A stretch of DNA of 64,000 nucleotides from Dermabacter hominis NBRC 106157 (GTDB taxonomy: Bacteria; Actinomycetota; Actinomycetes; Actinomycetales; Dermabacteraceae). A program made the translations under genes and the position numbers. Below the pieces are notes generated by a model. That model saw nothing but the letters and a program-made list of their open reading frames with translations. It had not been told where the DNA came from and did no database searches. Positions 36,926 through 45,012 of the stretch are shown piece by piece (within the stretch, counting starts at the first letter, position 1; every line of letters starts with the position of its first letter). The stretch is from the NCBI RefSeq assembly GCF_001570785.1, contig NZ_BCSI01000001.1, positions 372,001-436,000 of the forward strand, written 5' to 3'.

Positions 36926-36989
36926 CACTCAGTCGCGTGTGCGCACCTCAAACAGTTGAGCGGAAACGCAGCCGGAAGACGCTGTGGGA

Positions 36990-37526
36990 TCAGGTGCGGA
37001 GCCGTTCGAGTGTGGGAACGAGGTCAGGTACGACGCCTGCCGGGAGCGCATCGAGCCTCCACCAGCGCACGTCGTGGCTTTCCTCGCTCAGTCGCAGGGC
37101 ATCCGTGGGCCCCGTGGGAGTCACTGCCGCGCGCATGAGGTACTGCACATCCCAGTGCTCGCTGCACACGGTGAAATTCTTATTGAGGGTGTGCGCATGG
37201 AGCTTAAAAGGAGCGCTGCCCACGAGCTCGAGGTCTTCAAGCCCCGACTCCTCGAAAACCTCGCGCCTCGCGGCCTCCTCGAAGCTCTCCTCGCCCGCGT
37301 CGATATGCCCGCCGAATTGGAGCCATGCCCCGACCTTGCGGTGGTGATGCAGCGCAACGAACCGGCCGGAGGCATCGATGACGATTCCGCTAGCCGTGAA
37401 ATGCACGGGCCCACTCGACTTGAGGTGTGCATTCTCGCTCGAGGCCGCAAGCGCGAGAAACCGCTCCCTCTCACGCGAAGGGGTGCATGTCTCGAGTTCT
37501 GCGAGGAATCGGCCGGGCAAACTCAC
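36990..37526 (-). CDS. NUDIX hydrolase
   Basis: A 178-residue pyrophosphohydrolase. The NUDIX box runs from GGHIDAGEESFEEAA through RREVFEESGL, with the catalytic REVFEESG in place. The preceding FVALHHHRKVGAWLQFGGH pattern resembles sanitising NUDIX enzymes, but the substrate cannot be named. The start is GTG 37526, which overlaps the DUF2342 stop (GTGA), so it is coupled to the metalloprotease gene. Confidence 0.88.
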   Translation of the reverse strand: MSLPGRFLAELETCTPSRERERFLALAASSENAHLKSSGPVHFTASGIVIDASGRFVALHHHRKVGAWLQFGGHIDAGEESFEEAARREVFEESGLEDLELVGSAPFKLHAHTLNKNFTVCSEHWDVQYLMRAAVTPTGPTDALRLSEESHDVRWWRLDALPAGVVPDLVPTLERLRT

Positions 37527-39070
37527 TGCTCGTCGCTCGGGTTTTCGTCGTCGCCTCGGGGATCCTCAGGTTTCTCTCCTCGGCCGTCGAACTCGCCGTC
37601 CAGCAGCTTGCGAAGTTCCTCGTCGAAATCGGGGGAGGCGGAGTTCATCGAACCGAACTCGGGAAGGTCGGGAAGCCCGTCACCGTCGGAATCCTCCTTG
37701 GGCACGGGCGCCTGGGGCGCTTGCGGGCGCCCGCTGAGAACCTCGGGGCTGGGGAGGAGATCCGGGTGGGCCCAGACCTTTTCGCGGCCCTGCATCCCTT
37801 CGGTCGCGAGCACTGACTCCCACCATGCGTACGCTTCCTTGACCGAGCGCGGGTGTAGCTCGATGCCCACGAGATTCGTGAGGGTGTCGAGCGCGCTCCC
37901 GCCGGTTGCGCGGCGGCGCTGGACGAGTTCGCGCATCGCGTCGAGGCGGGGGAGTTTGTCGCGGAGGGTTTCGGTCACAACGAGATCGACCCACGATTCG
38001 ATGAGCGCGAGGGTCGTGGTGAGTTCGGTCAGGGCGCGCTCCTGCTCAGCCGACCGCGTGAACGTGAAGATGTCCTCGGGGTTGGTTGCACTGATCGCCG
38101 CGGGATTGTTGACGTCGAGGTCGCGGATCTTCTCCTCGAGCGCTCCCATGTCGAGGGTGATGCCTCGCGCGTATCCCTCGATCGCGGTGAACAGATGCTC
38201 CGGAAGCCACGGCGCGCTCTTGAAGAGGGTTTGGTGGGCGATTTCGCGCGCGGTAAAGAAGATGCGCGCCGCATCGAGGTCAAGCTCTGTGCCCTCGAGG
38301 ACATCGGTGAGGTTTGCGGGCACGATCACGGGGGCATAGAAGGTCCACAGCGGAAGCGAAAGGTCGGTCACGCCAATCGCCTCGCGCGCGATTGAGCCGA
38401 TCGCGTGGCCAAACTGGAGGCCGAACATCGTGCCGCCCATTTTCTTCATCATTGCGCTCGGGTCGCCGAGGGCCCCGCCCATGGCGCCGAGGGGGCCGGT
38501 GCCGCCAAGCTGCTCGAGACCGCCCAGCTCGCCAAGCTGCTTCGCAAAAGCATCGCCGATCGCCTCGGCCATGTATTGCGCGACCGGCTCGACGATTTTC
38601 TGCCAGCGCGGCAGCGTACGGTTCACCCATGTGCCGCGGCTCCAGCACTTGACCGCGTCGCTCACGACTGCGAAATCTGTTTTTTCCGCAAGCCACAGTG
38701 CTGCGATGTTCCCCGCTTCGCGCAGGGCGCGTTCTTCGGCGTCGCTCACGTTTGGATCGCCGGCCGTACCGATTGACGTGCCGCCGATCTGCGGGAGTGC
38801 GCCCGTGGGCAGGAGAGTGACGTTTCCGGCCGCGACCTGGCGCGCGAGATCATGGCCGAGCTTCCAATTGACGGGGCCGTCGCCGCCCGCGGCAAAAAGT
38901 GACTGCATCTGAATCGCTGCCATGCGCAGCATTGCCGGGTCACTGGGCAGGCCGGCGCTCTTCGCGAGCTCGGAAAGATCGAGATCCTCGAGTGCGCCCG
39001 GGGGGATCTGCCCCTGGAAAATCTCCTCGAGGAACTTGCGGAGGTTTTCTTCGTTGGACTCGTCGCTCAT
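37523..39070 (-). CDS. Zinc-dependent metalloprotease, DUF2342 family
   Basis: A 515-residue actinobacterial protein of the DUF2342/TIGR03624 family (putative zincin, at times called a coenzyme-F420-associated hydrolase). Pieces such as GPVNWKLGHDLARQVA, TWVNRTLPRWQKIVEPVA, FTAREIAHQTLF...PWLPEHLFTAIEGYARGI and LALIESWVDLV are typical. The His residues in REIAHQTLF and in LALIESWVD-neighbouring helices would hold zinc if active. The C-terminal ~80 residues are acidic and disordered-looking. ATG 39070 has AGGAG 6 bp upstream. It is divergent from the PDZ-Lon gene, the order seen in mycobacteria. Confidence 0.87.
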   Translation of the reverse strand: MSDESNEENLRKFLEEIFQGQIPPGALEDLDLSELAKSAGLPSDPAMLRMAAIQMQSLFAAGGDGPVNWKLGHDLARQVAAGNVTLLPTGALPQIGGTSIGTAGDPNVSDAEERALREAGNIAALWLAEKTDFAVVSDAVKCWSRGTWVNRTLPRWQKIVEPVAQYMAEAIGDAFAKQLGELGGLEQLGGTGPLGAMGGALGDPSAMMKKMGGTMFGLQFGHAIGSIAREAIGVTDLSLPLWTFYAPVIVPANLTDVLEGTELDLDAARIFFTAREIAHQTLFKSAPWLPEHLFTAIEGYARGITLDMGALEEKIRDLDVNNPAAISATNPEDIFTFTRSAEQERALTELTTTLALIESWVDLVVTETLRDKLPRLDAMRELVQRRRATGGSALDTLTNLVGIELHPRSVKEAYAWWESVLATEGMQGREKVWAHPDLLPSPEVLSGRPQAPQAPVPKEDSDGDGLPDLPEFGSMNSASPDFDEELRKLLDGEFDGRGEKPEDPRGDDENPSDEQ

Positions 39071-39212
39071 GCGCGCTCCTGTCGATTGAGGCGGCGGGCC
39101 GCCGACCACGGATTAACCAAGCGTATCGACCACGGGGAACGAGGGGTACAGTTTTCGCTTCCCGCGAAGGGGCATGCAGGCGCTTTCGCGGAATCTTTGG
39201 GACAATGACCGC

Positions 39213-40316
39213 GTGAAAAATGCCCTATCGAAGCTCATGGTCGTTCCCGCGAGTGTCACGAATGCGCGCCTGTACAGGCGCCGTCTATGGACGGTGAACC
39301 TCTCGGCGCTCGTGCTCGTTGTGATGACCGTGGTTGCCGCCGTGCTGCCCGCTCCCTACGTCGTCGAATCGCCCGGCCCCTCACTGAACGTGCTCGGCGA
39401 ATACGAGGGCAAGGACATCGTAAGCGTCGAGAATCGCGATGGGGCCGCAAGCGAAGGCGAACTGCGCATGACGACCGTGTCGGTCCAGGGGTCTCCCGGC
39501 TATGACATCCCGCTCGCCGGTGTCATGTCCGCGTGGTTCGATCGGGACCGCTCGATCATGCCGGTTGAGGCTCTCTACCCGGACGATACGGATGCCGAAG
39601 ACAACAGCCTCATGAACACGGTTGAGATGAACGGCTCTCAGCAGGAGGCGATCGCCGCTGCGCTCGCGAAGCAGGGCATTTCGTACTCAACGACGACCAT
39701 CGTCGCGGGCGTTCGAAGCGATGGAGCGGCGGCGAATCGCCTCGAGCCCGGCGACGTCGTGCTCACGGTGAACGGCCAGCAGGTCACCGATGTCGCTTCG
39801 GCTGGAGAGGCCATTGGCCGCACACCGCGAGGGCAGAAAGTGAACGTGACCGTGCGACGCAAAGGCGAAGAAAAGTCCTTCGCGCTCACGCCGCGCTACG
39901 AGGGGGAGCGGGCGCTTGTCGGCATCGTGCTCTCGCGCGGCTTCGAGTTCCCGGTGAAGGTGAACTTCGCGCTTGACGGGATCGGCGGGCCGAGTGCCGG
40001 CATGATCTTCGCCCTCGCGATCTACGACGAAATGACGCCCGGCGATCTTACGGGCGGCAAGAAGATTGCGGGCACGGGCACGATTGACGAGCAGGGCACG
40101 GTGGGACCGATCGGCGGGATTCGCCAGAAAATGATCGGGTCACGGTCCGACGGCGCCGAGTATTTCCTCGCTCCTTCGGCCAATTGCGATGAGGTCACCG
40201 GACACATCCCCGAGGGTCTCCAGGTGGTCAAGGTCGACTCGCTTTCCGATGCCATCAGCTCGGTTGAACAGATCGCTTCTACGGGGTCGATCGAGGGCCT
40301 GCCTACCTGCGGTTAG
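39213..40316 (+). CDS. Membrane-anchored PDZ/Lon-like serine protease (YlbL/Rv3194c type)
   Basis: A 367-residue protein with one N-terminal membrane segment (about residues 29-50), a PDZ domain (about residues 165-240, GVRSDGAAANRLEPGDVVLTVNG) and a C-terminal Lon-type protease domain. The catalytic Ser is in DGIGGPSAGMIFAL and the Lys in LTGGKKIAGTGTID. The protease faces outside. I prefer GTG 39213, with GACAAT six bases before it, suggesting a leaderless message; ATG 39174 and 39237 are other possible starts. Confidence 0.88.
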   Translation: MKNALSKLMVVPASVTNARLYRRRLWTVNLSALVLVVMTVVAAVLPAPYVVESPGPSLNVLGEYEGKDIVSVENRDGAASEGELRMTTVSVQGSPGYDIPLAGVMSAWFDRDRSIMPVEALYPDDTDAEDNSLMNTVEMNGSQQEAIAAALAKQGISYSTTTIVAGVRSDGAAANRLEPGDVVLTVNGQQVTDVASAGEAIGRTPRGQKVNVTVRRKGEEKSFALTPRYEGERALVGIVLSRGFEFPVKVNFALDGIGGPSAGMIFALAIYDEMTPGDLTGGKKIAGTGTIDEQGTVGPIGGIRQKMIGSRSDGAEYFLAPSANCDEVTGHIPEGLQVVKVDSLSDAISSVEQIASTGSIEGLPTCG

Positions 40317-40363
40317 GCAGTGAAAACAGCGTCGTTACACGCACACGACACGAAGGAGAGGTT

Positions 40364-41077
40364 ATGGCACGCGCAAGGCGCAGGTCACAGGATTCGGTCA
40401 CTCAGTTCACGGTGGTGTTCGACTTCGGAGGTGTGCTCGCCGCCCACCACAATCCCGTTCCGGTCGTTCACGCCGAGGTTGGCGGCGAGTACGAATCGGT
40501 TCGTGAGGTGTACTGGCGCGAGCGCGTGAAGCTCGACGGCGGGGAGATCTCGGTCGCCGAGTATTGGCGGGCCGTATGTGAGGCCTCGGCGATCGGCGAG
40601 CCCACCGCCGAGGAGATCGAAGCCCTCATCGACCTCGATAACCGGTACTGGGGTCAGATCGCCAAGGGGAGCCGCGAACTTATTCACGATCTCGCGCGCA
40701 ATTCGGTACGAATCGCGCTGCTCTCGAATACGAACGCTCCCTTCGGCGAGTACGTGCGTAGCCAAGAATGGTTCGAGCCCTTTGAATTCGCGATCATTAG
40801 CGCCGAAGAGAAGGTTCAAAAGCCCGATCCCGAGATCTTCGAAATCCTCCTCGACGCGATTGCGCACGAAACGGGCGGCGTCGTCAAACCTCGCAACGTG
40901 ATCTTCTTCGACGACCTGCAGTCGAACGTCGATGCGGCCCGCACGCTCGGCATCGATGCCCACTATTGGCCGCGCAATGACCGCACGGTGGCGTCGGACA
41001 CCGCTGCCGAACCCGACCGACCTGGCTGGGAAATCGCGCGTGAAATCCTTACCGAACGTGGGGTTCCGCTCGGCTGA
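40364..41077 (+). CDS. HAD-superfamily hydrolase (YihX-like)
   Basis: A 237-residue HAD phosphatase. Motif I is VFDFGGVLA, where the usual second Asp is Gly, as in the YihX/epoxide-hydrolase-N subgroup; motif II is ALLSNTNAPF; motif III Lys is in EEKVQKPDPEIF; motif IV is IFFDDLQSNVDAA. The helical cap lies between motif I and II. GAAGGAGAGG stands upstream. Sugar phosphates such as glucose-1-phosphate are possible substrates by family analogy only. Glycogen phosphorylase, which makes glucose-1-phosphate, lies 4 kb downstream, though in a different unit. Confidence 0.85.
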   Translation: MARARRRSQDSVTQFTVVFDFGGVLAAHHNPVPVVHAEVGGEYESVREVYWRERVKLDGGEISVAEYWRAVCEASAIGEPTAEEIEALIDLDNRYWGQIAKGSRELIHDLARNSVRIALLSNTNAPFGEYVRSQEWFEPFEFAIISAEEKVQKPDPEIFEILLDAIAHETGGVVKPRNVIFFDDLQSNVDAARTLGIDAHYWPRNDRTVASDTAAEPDRPGWEIAREILTERGVPLG

Positions 41078-41178
41078 AACGCAGGCGCCACCGTTAGACT
41101 GAAAACATTGTGCCCGCCGCTGCGGCTCGAGCCGGCGGCACGGCGGGGGAACCAACCCACGAGTCAAATGGAGAGACA

Positions 41179-42861
41179 TTGGCAGAGTTCATCTACACCA
41201 TGTACAAGGCGCGCAAGCAAGTGGGCGACAAGGTCATCCTTGATGACGTCACCATGAGCTTCTTCCCGGGCGCCAAGATCGGCATGGTTGGCCCGAACGG
41301 CGCGGGTAAGTCGACCATCCTCAAGATCATGGCGGGGCTCGACGAGCCGAGCAACGGTGAAGCGCGCCTCAGCCCCGGCTACAGCGTGGGCATTCTCCTT
41401 CAGGAGCCGCCGCTGAATGAGGAGAAGACCGTCCTCGAAAACGTCCAGGAAGGCATGGGCGAGCTTTACGCGAAGGTCCAGCGATTCAACGAAATCGGCG
41501 AGCTCATGGGTGAGCCGGACGCGGATTTCGATGCGCTCATGGCCGAGATGGGCACTCTTCAAACGGAGATCGACGCCGCGAACGGCTGGGATCTTGACTC
41601 GCAGCTCGAGCAGGCGATGGATGCGCTTCGCTGCCCTCCGGGTGACGAGCCGGTGACGCACCTCTCCGGTGGTGAGCGCCGCCGTGTCGCGCTGTGCAAG
41701 CTTCTCCTTCAAAAGCCCGATCTGCTCCTCCTCGATGAGCCCACGAACCACCTCGATGCCGAGTCGGTTCTGTGGCTCGAGAAGCACCTGCAGAGCTACG
41801 AGGGTGCCGTTATCGCGATTACCCACGATCGCTACTTCCTCGATCACGTCGCCGAGTGGATCGCCGAGGTCGACCGCGGCCACCTCTACCCGTACGAGGG
41901 CAACTACTCGACCTACCTCGAAAAGAAGCAAGAGCGCCTCGAGGTTCAGGGCAAGAAGGATCAAAAGCTCCAAAAGCGCCTCAAGGAAGAACTCGAATGG
42001 GTTCGCTCGAGCGCGAAGGGCCGCCAGGCTAAGTCCAAGGCACGCCTCGCTCGCTACGAGGAGATGGCGAAGGAAGCCGAGTCGATGCGCAAGCTCGACT
42101 TCGAAGAAATCACGATCCCGCCGGGCCCGCGCCTCGGCAACGTCGTGATCGATGCGAAGAATCTTAAGAAGGGCTTCGGCGATCGCGTTCTCATCGATGG
42201 CCTGAGTTTCTCGCTCCCACCGAACGGCATTGTCGGCGTGATCGGCCCGAACGGCGTGGGCAAGACCACCCTCTTCAAGACCCTCGTGGGGCTCGAACCT
42301 CTCGACGGTGGCGAACTCAAGGTCGGCGAAACCGTGAAAATCAGCTACGTCGACCAGAACCGCGAGAACATCGACCCCGAGAAGAACCTGTGGGAGGTCG
42401 TGAGCGACGGCCTCGACTTCATCGAGGTGGGCAAGGTTGAGATTCCCTCGCGTGCCTACGTGTCGCAGTTCGGCTTCAAGGGCCCGGACCAGCAGAAGAA
42501 GTCCGGCGTGCTCTCGGGCGGTGAGCGCAACCGCTTGAATCTCGCGCTCACGCTCAAGCAGGGCGGCAACCTGCTGCTCCTCGACGAGCCGACCAACGAT
42601 CTCGACGTGCAGACCCTCAGCTCACTCGAAAACGCGCTCTTGAACTTCCCCGGCTGCGCCGTGGTCGTTTCGCACGACCGCTGGTTCCTTGACCGCGTTG
42701 CGACCCACATCCTTGCCTACGAGGGCACCGAGGAGAACCCCTCGAATTGGTACTGGTTTGAAGGCAACTTCGAGTCGTACGAGAAGAACAAGGTTGCGCG
42801 TCTTGGAGAGGATGCCGCGCGTCCGCATCGCGTGACGCATCGCCGCCTCACGAGGGACTAG
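41179..42861 (+). CDS. ettA: Energy-dependent translational throttle protein EttA (ABC-F)
   Basis: A 560-residue ABC-F protein with two ATPase domains on one chain and no membrane part. It binds the ribosomal E site and gates elongation by ATP level. Walker A motifs are VGPNGAGKSTIL and IGPNGVGKTTLF; signatures are HLSGGERRRVAL and LSGGERNRLNL; Walker B sites are LLLLDEPTNHLD and LLLLDEPTNDLD. The arm insertion follows the first Walker A as usual. The start is a rare TTG at 41179 preceded by GGAGAG; the N-terminus MAEFIYTM matches the family. An in-frame GTG at 41110 exists, nine bases after TAGACT. Its 5' region contains the palindrome CGGCTCGAGCCG. Confidence 0.92.
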   Translation: MAEFIYTMYKARKQVGDKVILDDVTMSFFPGAKIGMVGPNGAGKSTILKIMAGLDEPSNGEARLSPGYSVGILLQEPPLNEEKTVLENVQEGMGELYAKVQRFNEIGELMGEPDADFDALMAEMGTLQTEIDAANGWDLDSQLEQAMDALRCPPGDEPVTHLSGGERRRVALCKLLLQKPDLLLLDEPTNHLDAESVLWLEKHLQSYEGAVIAITHDRYFLDHVAEWIAEVDRGHLYPYEGNYSTYLEKKQERLEVQGKKDQKLQKRLKEELEWVRSSAKGRQAKSKARLARYEEMAKEAESMRKLDFEEITIPPGPRLGNVVIDAKNLKKGFGDRVLIDGLSFSLPPNGIVGVIGPNGVGKTTLFKTLVGLEPLDGGELKVGETVKISYVDQNRENIDPEKNLWEVVSDGLDFIEVGKVEIPSRAYVSQFGFKGPDQQKKSGVLSGGERNRLNLALTLKQGGNLLLLDEPTNDLDVQTLSSLENALLNFPGCAVVVSHDRWFLDRVATHILAYEGTEENPSNWYWFEGNFESYEKNKVARLGEDAARPHRVTHRRLTRD

Positions 42862-42898
42862 CGGCGTCGCTCGCTCCTTTGAGCGAAGGAGTCGACCG

Positions 42899-42934
42899 AA
42901 AAACCCGGGACTTTCGAGGTCCCGGGTTTTCTTT
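42899..42934 (+). terminator. Rho-independent terminator after ettA
   Basis: AAAACCCGGGAC and GTCCCGGGTTTT form a perfect 12-bp stem with loop TTTCGAG, followed by CTTT. It lies about 40 bp after ettA and before the GntR promoter. Confidence 0.9.
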
Positions 42935-42950
42935 GCCTTAACATCTGTGC

Positions 42951-42976
42951 TACTGTATTAAGTACGTAATACAGTA
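42951..42976. promoter_or_regulatory. 26-bp palindromic operator upstream of the gntR operon
   Basis: TACTGTATTA and TAATACAGTA are perfect 10-base inverted arms around AGTACG. It lies 16 bp before the gntR start and overlaps TATTAA/TAATAC -10-like sequence. A YtrA-type GntR dimer coded right after it is the natural ligand, giving autoregulation. Confidence 0.85.
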
Positions 42977-42992
42977 AGACAAGGTGGTGTGG

Positions 42993-43373
42993 ATGGACTT
43001 CGATGCTTCGAGACCGGTGTGGGTCCAGCTGGTCGAGGAGTTCACGCGAAAAATTGCGGCGGGCGAATGGATTGCGGGCCAAAAGGTCCCTTCGACTCGC
43101 GACCTTGCCCTCGACTATCGCGTCAACCCCAACACCGTACAGAAAGCCCTCGCCGAGATGGACCGGCGGGGCCATACCAAGAGCGAGCGAACATCGGGGC
43201 GCATAGTGCTCGTCACTGATGACGCTACGGATGACCTCAAAACTAGCGAGAGTGAAGCGATTGCGGATCGTGCACTCGAGCAGCTCACGGGGCTAGGACT
43301 CTCGCCCCAGGATATTGAAACGCTCTTCCGTGAGCGTCTCTTAAATCACTCTCGAAAGGGTGAAAAACCATGA
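42993..43373 (+). CDS. GntR-family regulator, YtrA subfamily
   Basis: A 126-residue regulator. The winged HTH (about residues 9-72) reads VWVQLVEEFTRKIAAGEWIAG-like, then QKVPSTRDLALDYRVNPNTV, and is followed by only a short helical tail, which is the YtrA pattern. AAGGTGG precedes ATG 42993; a GTG nine bases upstream is in frame. It overlaps the ABC ATPase gene (ATGA). YtrA proteins repress ABC operons that react to cell-wall-active compounds or other stress; the signal here is unknown. Confidence 0.9.
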   Translation: MDFDASRPVWVQLVEEFTRKIAAGEWIAGQKVPSTRDLALDYRVNPNTVQKALAEMDRRGHTKSERTSGRIVLVTDDATDDLKTSESEAIADRALEQLTGLGLSPQDIETLFRERLLNHSRKGEKP

Positions 43374-44086
43374 CTTCGCAACTTTTGCGAGTAGACAAGG
43401 CTTCAAAGGCCTACGGGGCAACGATTGCCCTCGACAGCGTCGATCTCGATGTCGAGCCTGGGAGCATCGTCGGGCTGATCGGCGAGAACGGCTGTGGAAA
43501 ATCGACCTTCCTCAAGGCAGTCGCGGGCCTCGTTCGACTGGATTCTGGTGAAGTGCGGGTGTGCGGCGAATTAGTCGGGCCACGATCGAAATCGATGGTG
43601 AGCTACCTGCCGGATCGTTCGGCGCTTCCAGCGCGCTTTACTGTCGAGTCCTGCATGCGCGTGTTTGGGCAGGTGTTCGCGGACTTTGACGAGGCTAAGG
43701 CGCGCGCGATCCTCAAAAACTTCGGGATAGAGCCAACGCGGCGTCTGCATGAACTTAGTAAAGGGCAGCAGGAGAAGGCGCATATTGCGCTCGCCATGGC
43801 GCGCGACGCGCGGCTGTTCCTTCTCGATGAGCCGATCTCTGGCGTTGATCCGCTTTCGCGCGAGCAAACGTTGCGCGAGGTGATCGCGGCTCTCGGCGAC
43901 GACTGTTCTCTCCTTATTACTTCGCACATGGTGCAGGATCTCGAGTTGATCGTGGATCGGGCGCTTCTCATGCGCCGCGGTCAGATCGTCGACGATGTCT
44001 GTCCCGATGAACTGCGTGAACAGACGGGCGACGGGCTCGTCGAACGACTGAGGAAGGTGTATGGATATGAACGCACACGCAGATAG
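43370..44086 (+). CDS. ABC transporter ATPase of the GntR/YtrA operon
   Basis: A 238-residue ATPase. Walker A is IGENGCGKSTFL, signature LSKGQQEKAHIALAM (LSKGQ variant, seen in YtrB/BcrA-type ATPases), Walker B LFLLDEPISGVDP, switch His in ITSHMVQDL. It starts within the gntR stop and its end overlaps the permease gene by 20 bases. It probably energises the membrane protein coded next. Export or repair of envelope stress is inferred from family, not shown. Confidence 0.9.
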   Translation: MTSQLLRVDKASKAYGATIALDSVDLDVEPGSIVGLIGENGCGKSTFLKAVAGLVRLDSGEVRVCGELVGPRSKSMVSYLPDRSALPARFTVESCMRVFGQVFADFDEAKARAILKNFGIEPTRRLHELSKGQQEKAHIALAMARDARLFLLDEPISGVDPLSREQTLREVIAALGDDCSLLITSHMVQDLELIVDRALLMRRGQIVDDVCPDELREQTGDGLVERLRKVYGYERTRR

Positions 44087-44909
44087 CATGAGGTTGCCTG
44101 GCTTCGGGACCATTGTGCGGCTCGATATGAGCCGCGTGTTACCGATGACAGGTATGGCCACGCTCGCAGGCATTGCGGTGGCACTCGCGTTCTCCGGCCT
44201 AGGGGCCCTCGTGGCGCCTCTCAAGCCGGTTGCTTTTGTGGGGGTATGGATGGCTGCGGGCCTGTTGGTCGCTGCGACCGGCCTAGTGCTTGCGGGGTAT
44301 TTCTACGTGAGCATGGTGGGGCGTGAAGCCCCGGTCACTCGCACGTGGCCCGTCGGTGGGCTCGCCCTTTTGGCAGGGAAGCTCGTGAGCGGCGTGCTTG
44401 CTTTATTCGTATCGGTCGTGGGGACGCTCGTGATGGTGATTCTTTCGTTCGCGTGTCTTGCACCCAAAGGAGACCTCGCCCTCGGTGATCTCATGACCGG
44501 AGTCGGGCAACTATTCCGCGAGCACCCGGTGGTGTTGACGTGCGGGCTCATGTGGATAGTGCTTGGGGTCGTGTCGTTCCTCGCCTACGTGTATTTCGCC
44601 GTGCTTGTGGGAAGTAAGGGGTTCTTGGGCAGGCTTGGAGTCGCGGGGCCTGTGATTGTCGCGGTGTTCATGTGGGCCGTGGTATCGCAACTCGTGGGTG
44701 TGGTGTCCATCCTCATTCCCCTGTCGTTTAACGTCGACTCGTGGTCTATTGAGACGGTGAGCATCCTCGGCTCCATCATCAACGCTGTGAAGACAGATGC
44801 GGAGGTTCCACTGCTCCCAATCGCACTTCCTGTTCTCCAGAGCCTCGTCACGCTCGCGCTTCTCTTCTGGTGCGCGTGGGACTGCTCGAAAATCCGCGAT
44901 ATCCAGTAA
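44067..44909 (+). CDS. ABC transporter membrane protein of the GntR/YtrA operon
   Basis: A 280-residue protein with about six hydrophobic segments and no other domain; partner of the preceding ATPase. No exact family name is offered. I choose ATG 44067, since AGGAAGG ends nine bases upstream; ATG 44061 would be too close to it. It overlaps the 3' end of the ATPase gene and is the last gene of the GntR operon. Then comes a large nested hairpin before glgP. Confidence 0.85.
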   Translation: MNAHADSMRLPGFGTIVRLDMSRVLPMTGMATLAGIAVALAFSGLGALVAPLKPVAFVGVWMAAGLLVAATGLVLAGYFYVSMVGREAPVTRTWPVGGLALLAGKLVSGVLALFVSVVGTLVMVILSFACLAPKGDLALGDLMTGVGQLFREHPVVLTCGLMWIVLGVVSFLAYVYFAVLVGSKGFLGRLGVAGPVIVAVFMWAVVSQLVGVVSILIPLSFNVDSWSIETVSILGSIINAVKTDAEVPLLPIALPVLQSLVTLALLFWCAWDCSKIRDIQ

Positions 44910-44923
44910 TGATCGCCGTGGTC

Positions 44924-44996
44924 GAGCCCGCCGCTAACCTCAAGCAAACTCCGCAAGAACTTTTCATGCGGAACATGCATGGTAAGCGGCGGGCTC
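44924..44996. other. Large nested stem-loop between the GntR operon and glgP
   Basis: GAGCCCGCCGCT (44924-44935) and AGCGGCGGGCTC (44985-44996) form a perfect 12-bp stem, which extends by three more pairs after one A-A mismatch. The 41-base interior holds another hairpin, CCGCA (44951-44955) with TGCGG (44967-44971). No T-run follows. It ends 16 bp before the glgP ATG, so it could be a terminator, an attenuator in the glgP leader, or an mRNA-stability element. Confidence 0.6.
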
Positions 44997-45012
44997 GGCT
45001 ACCTTAAGGGAT

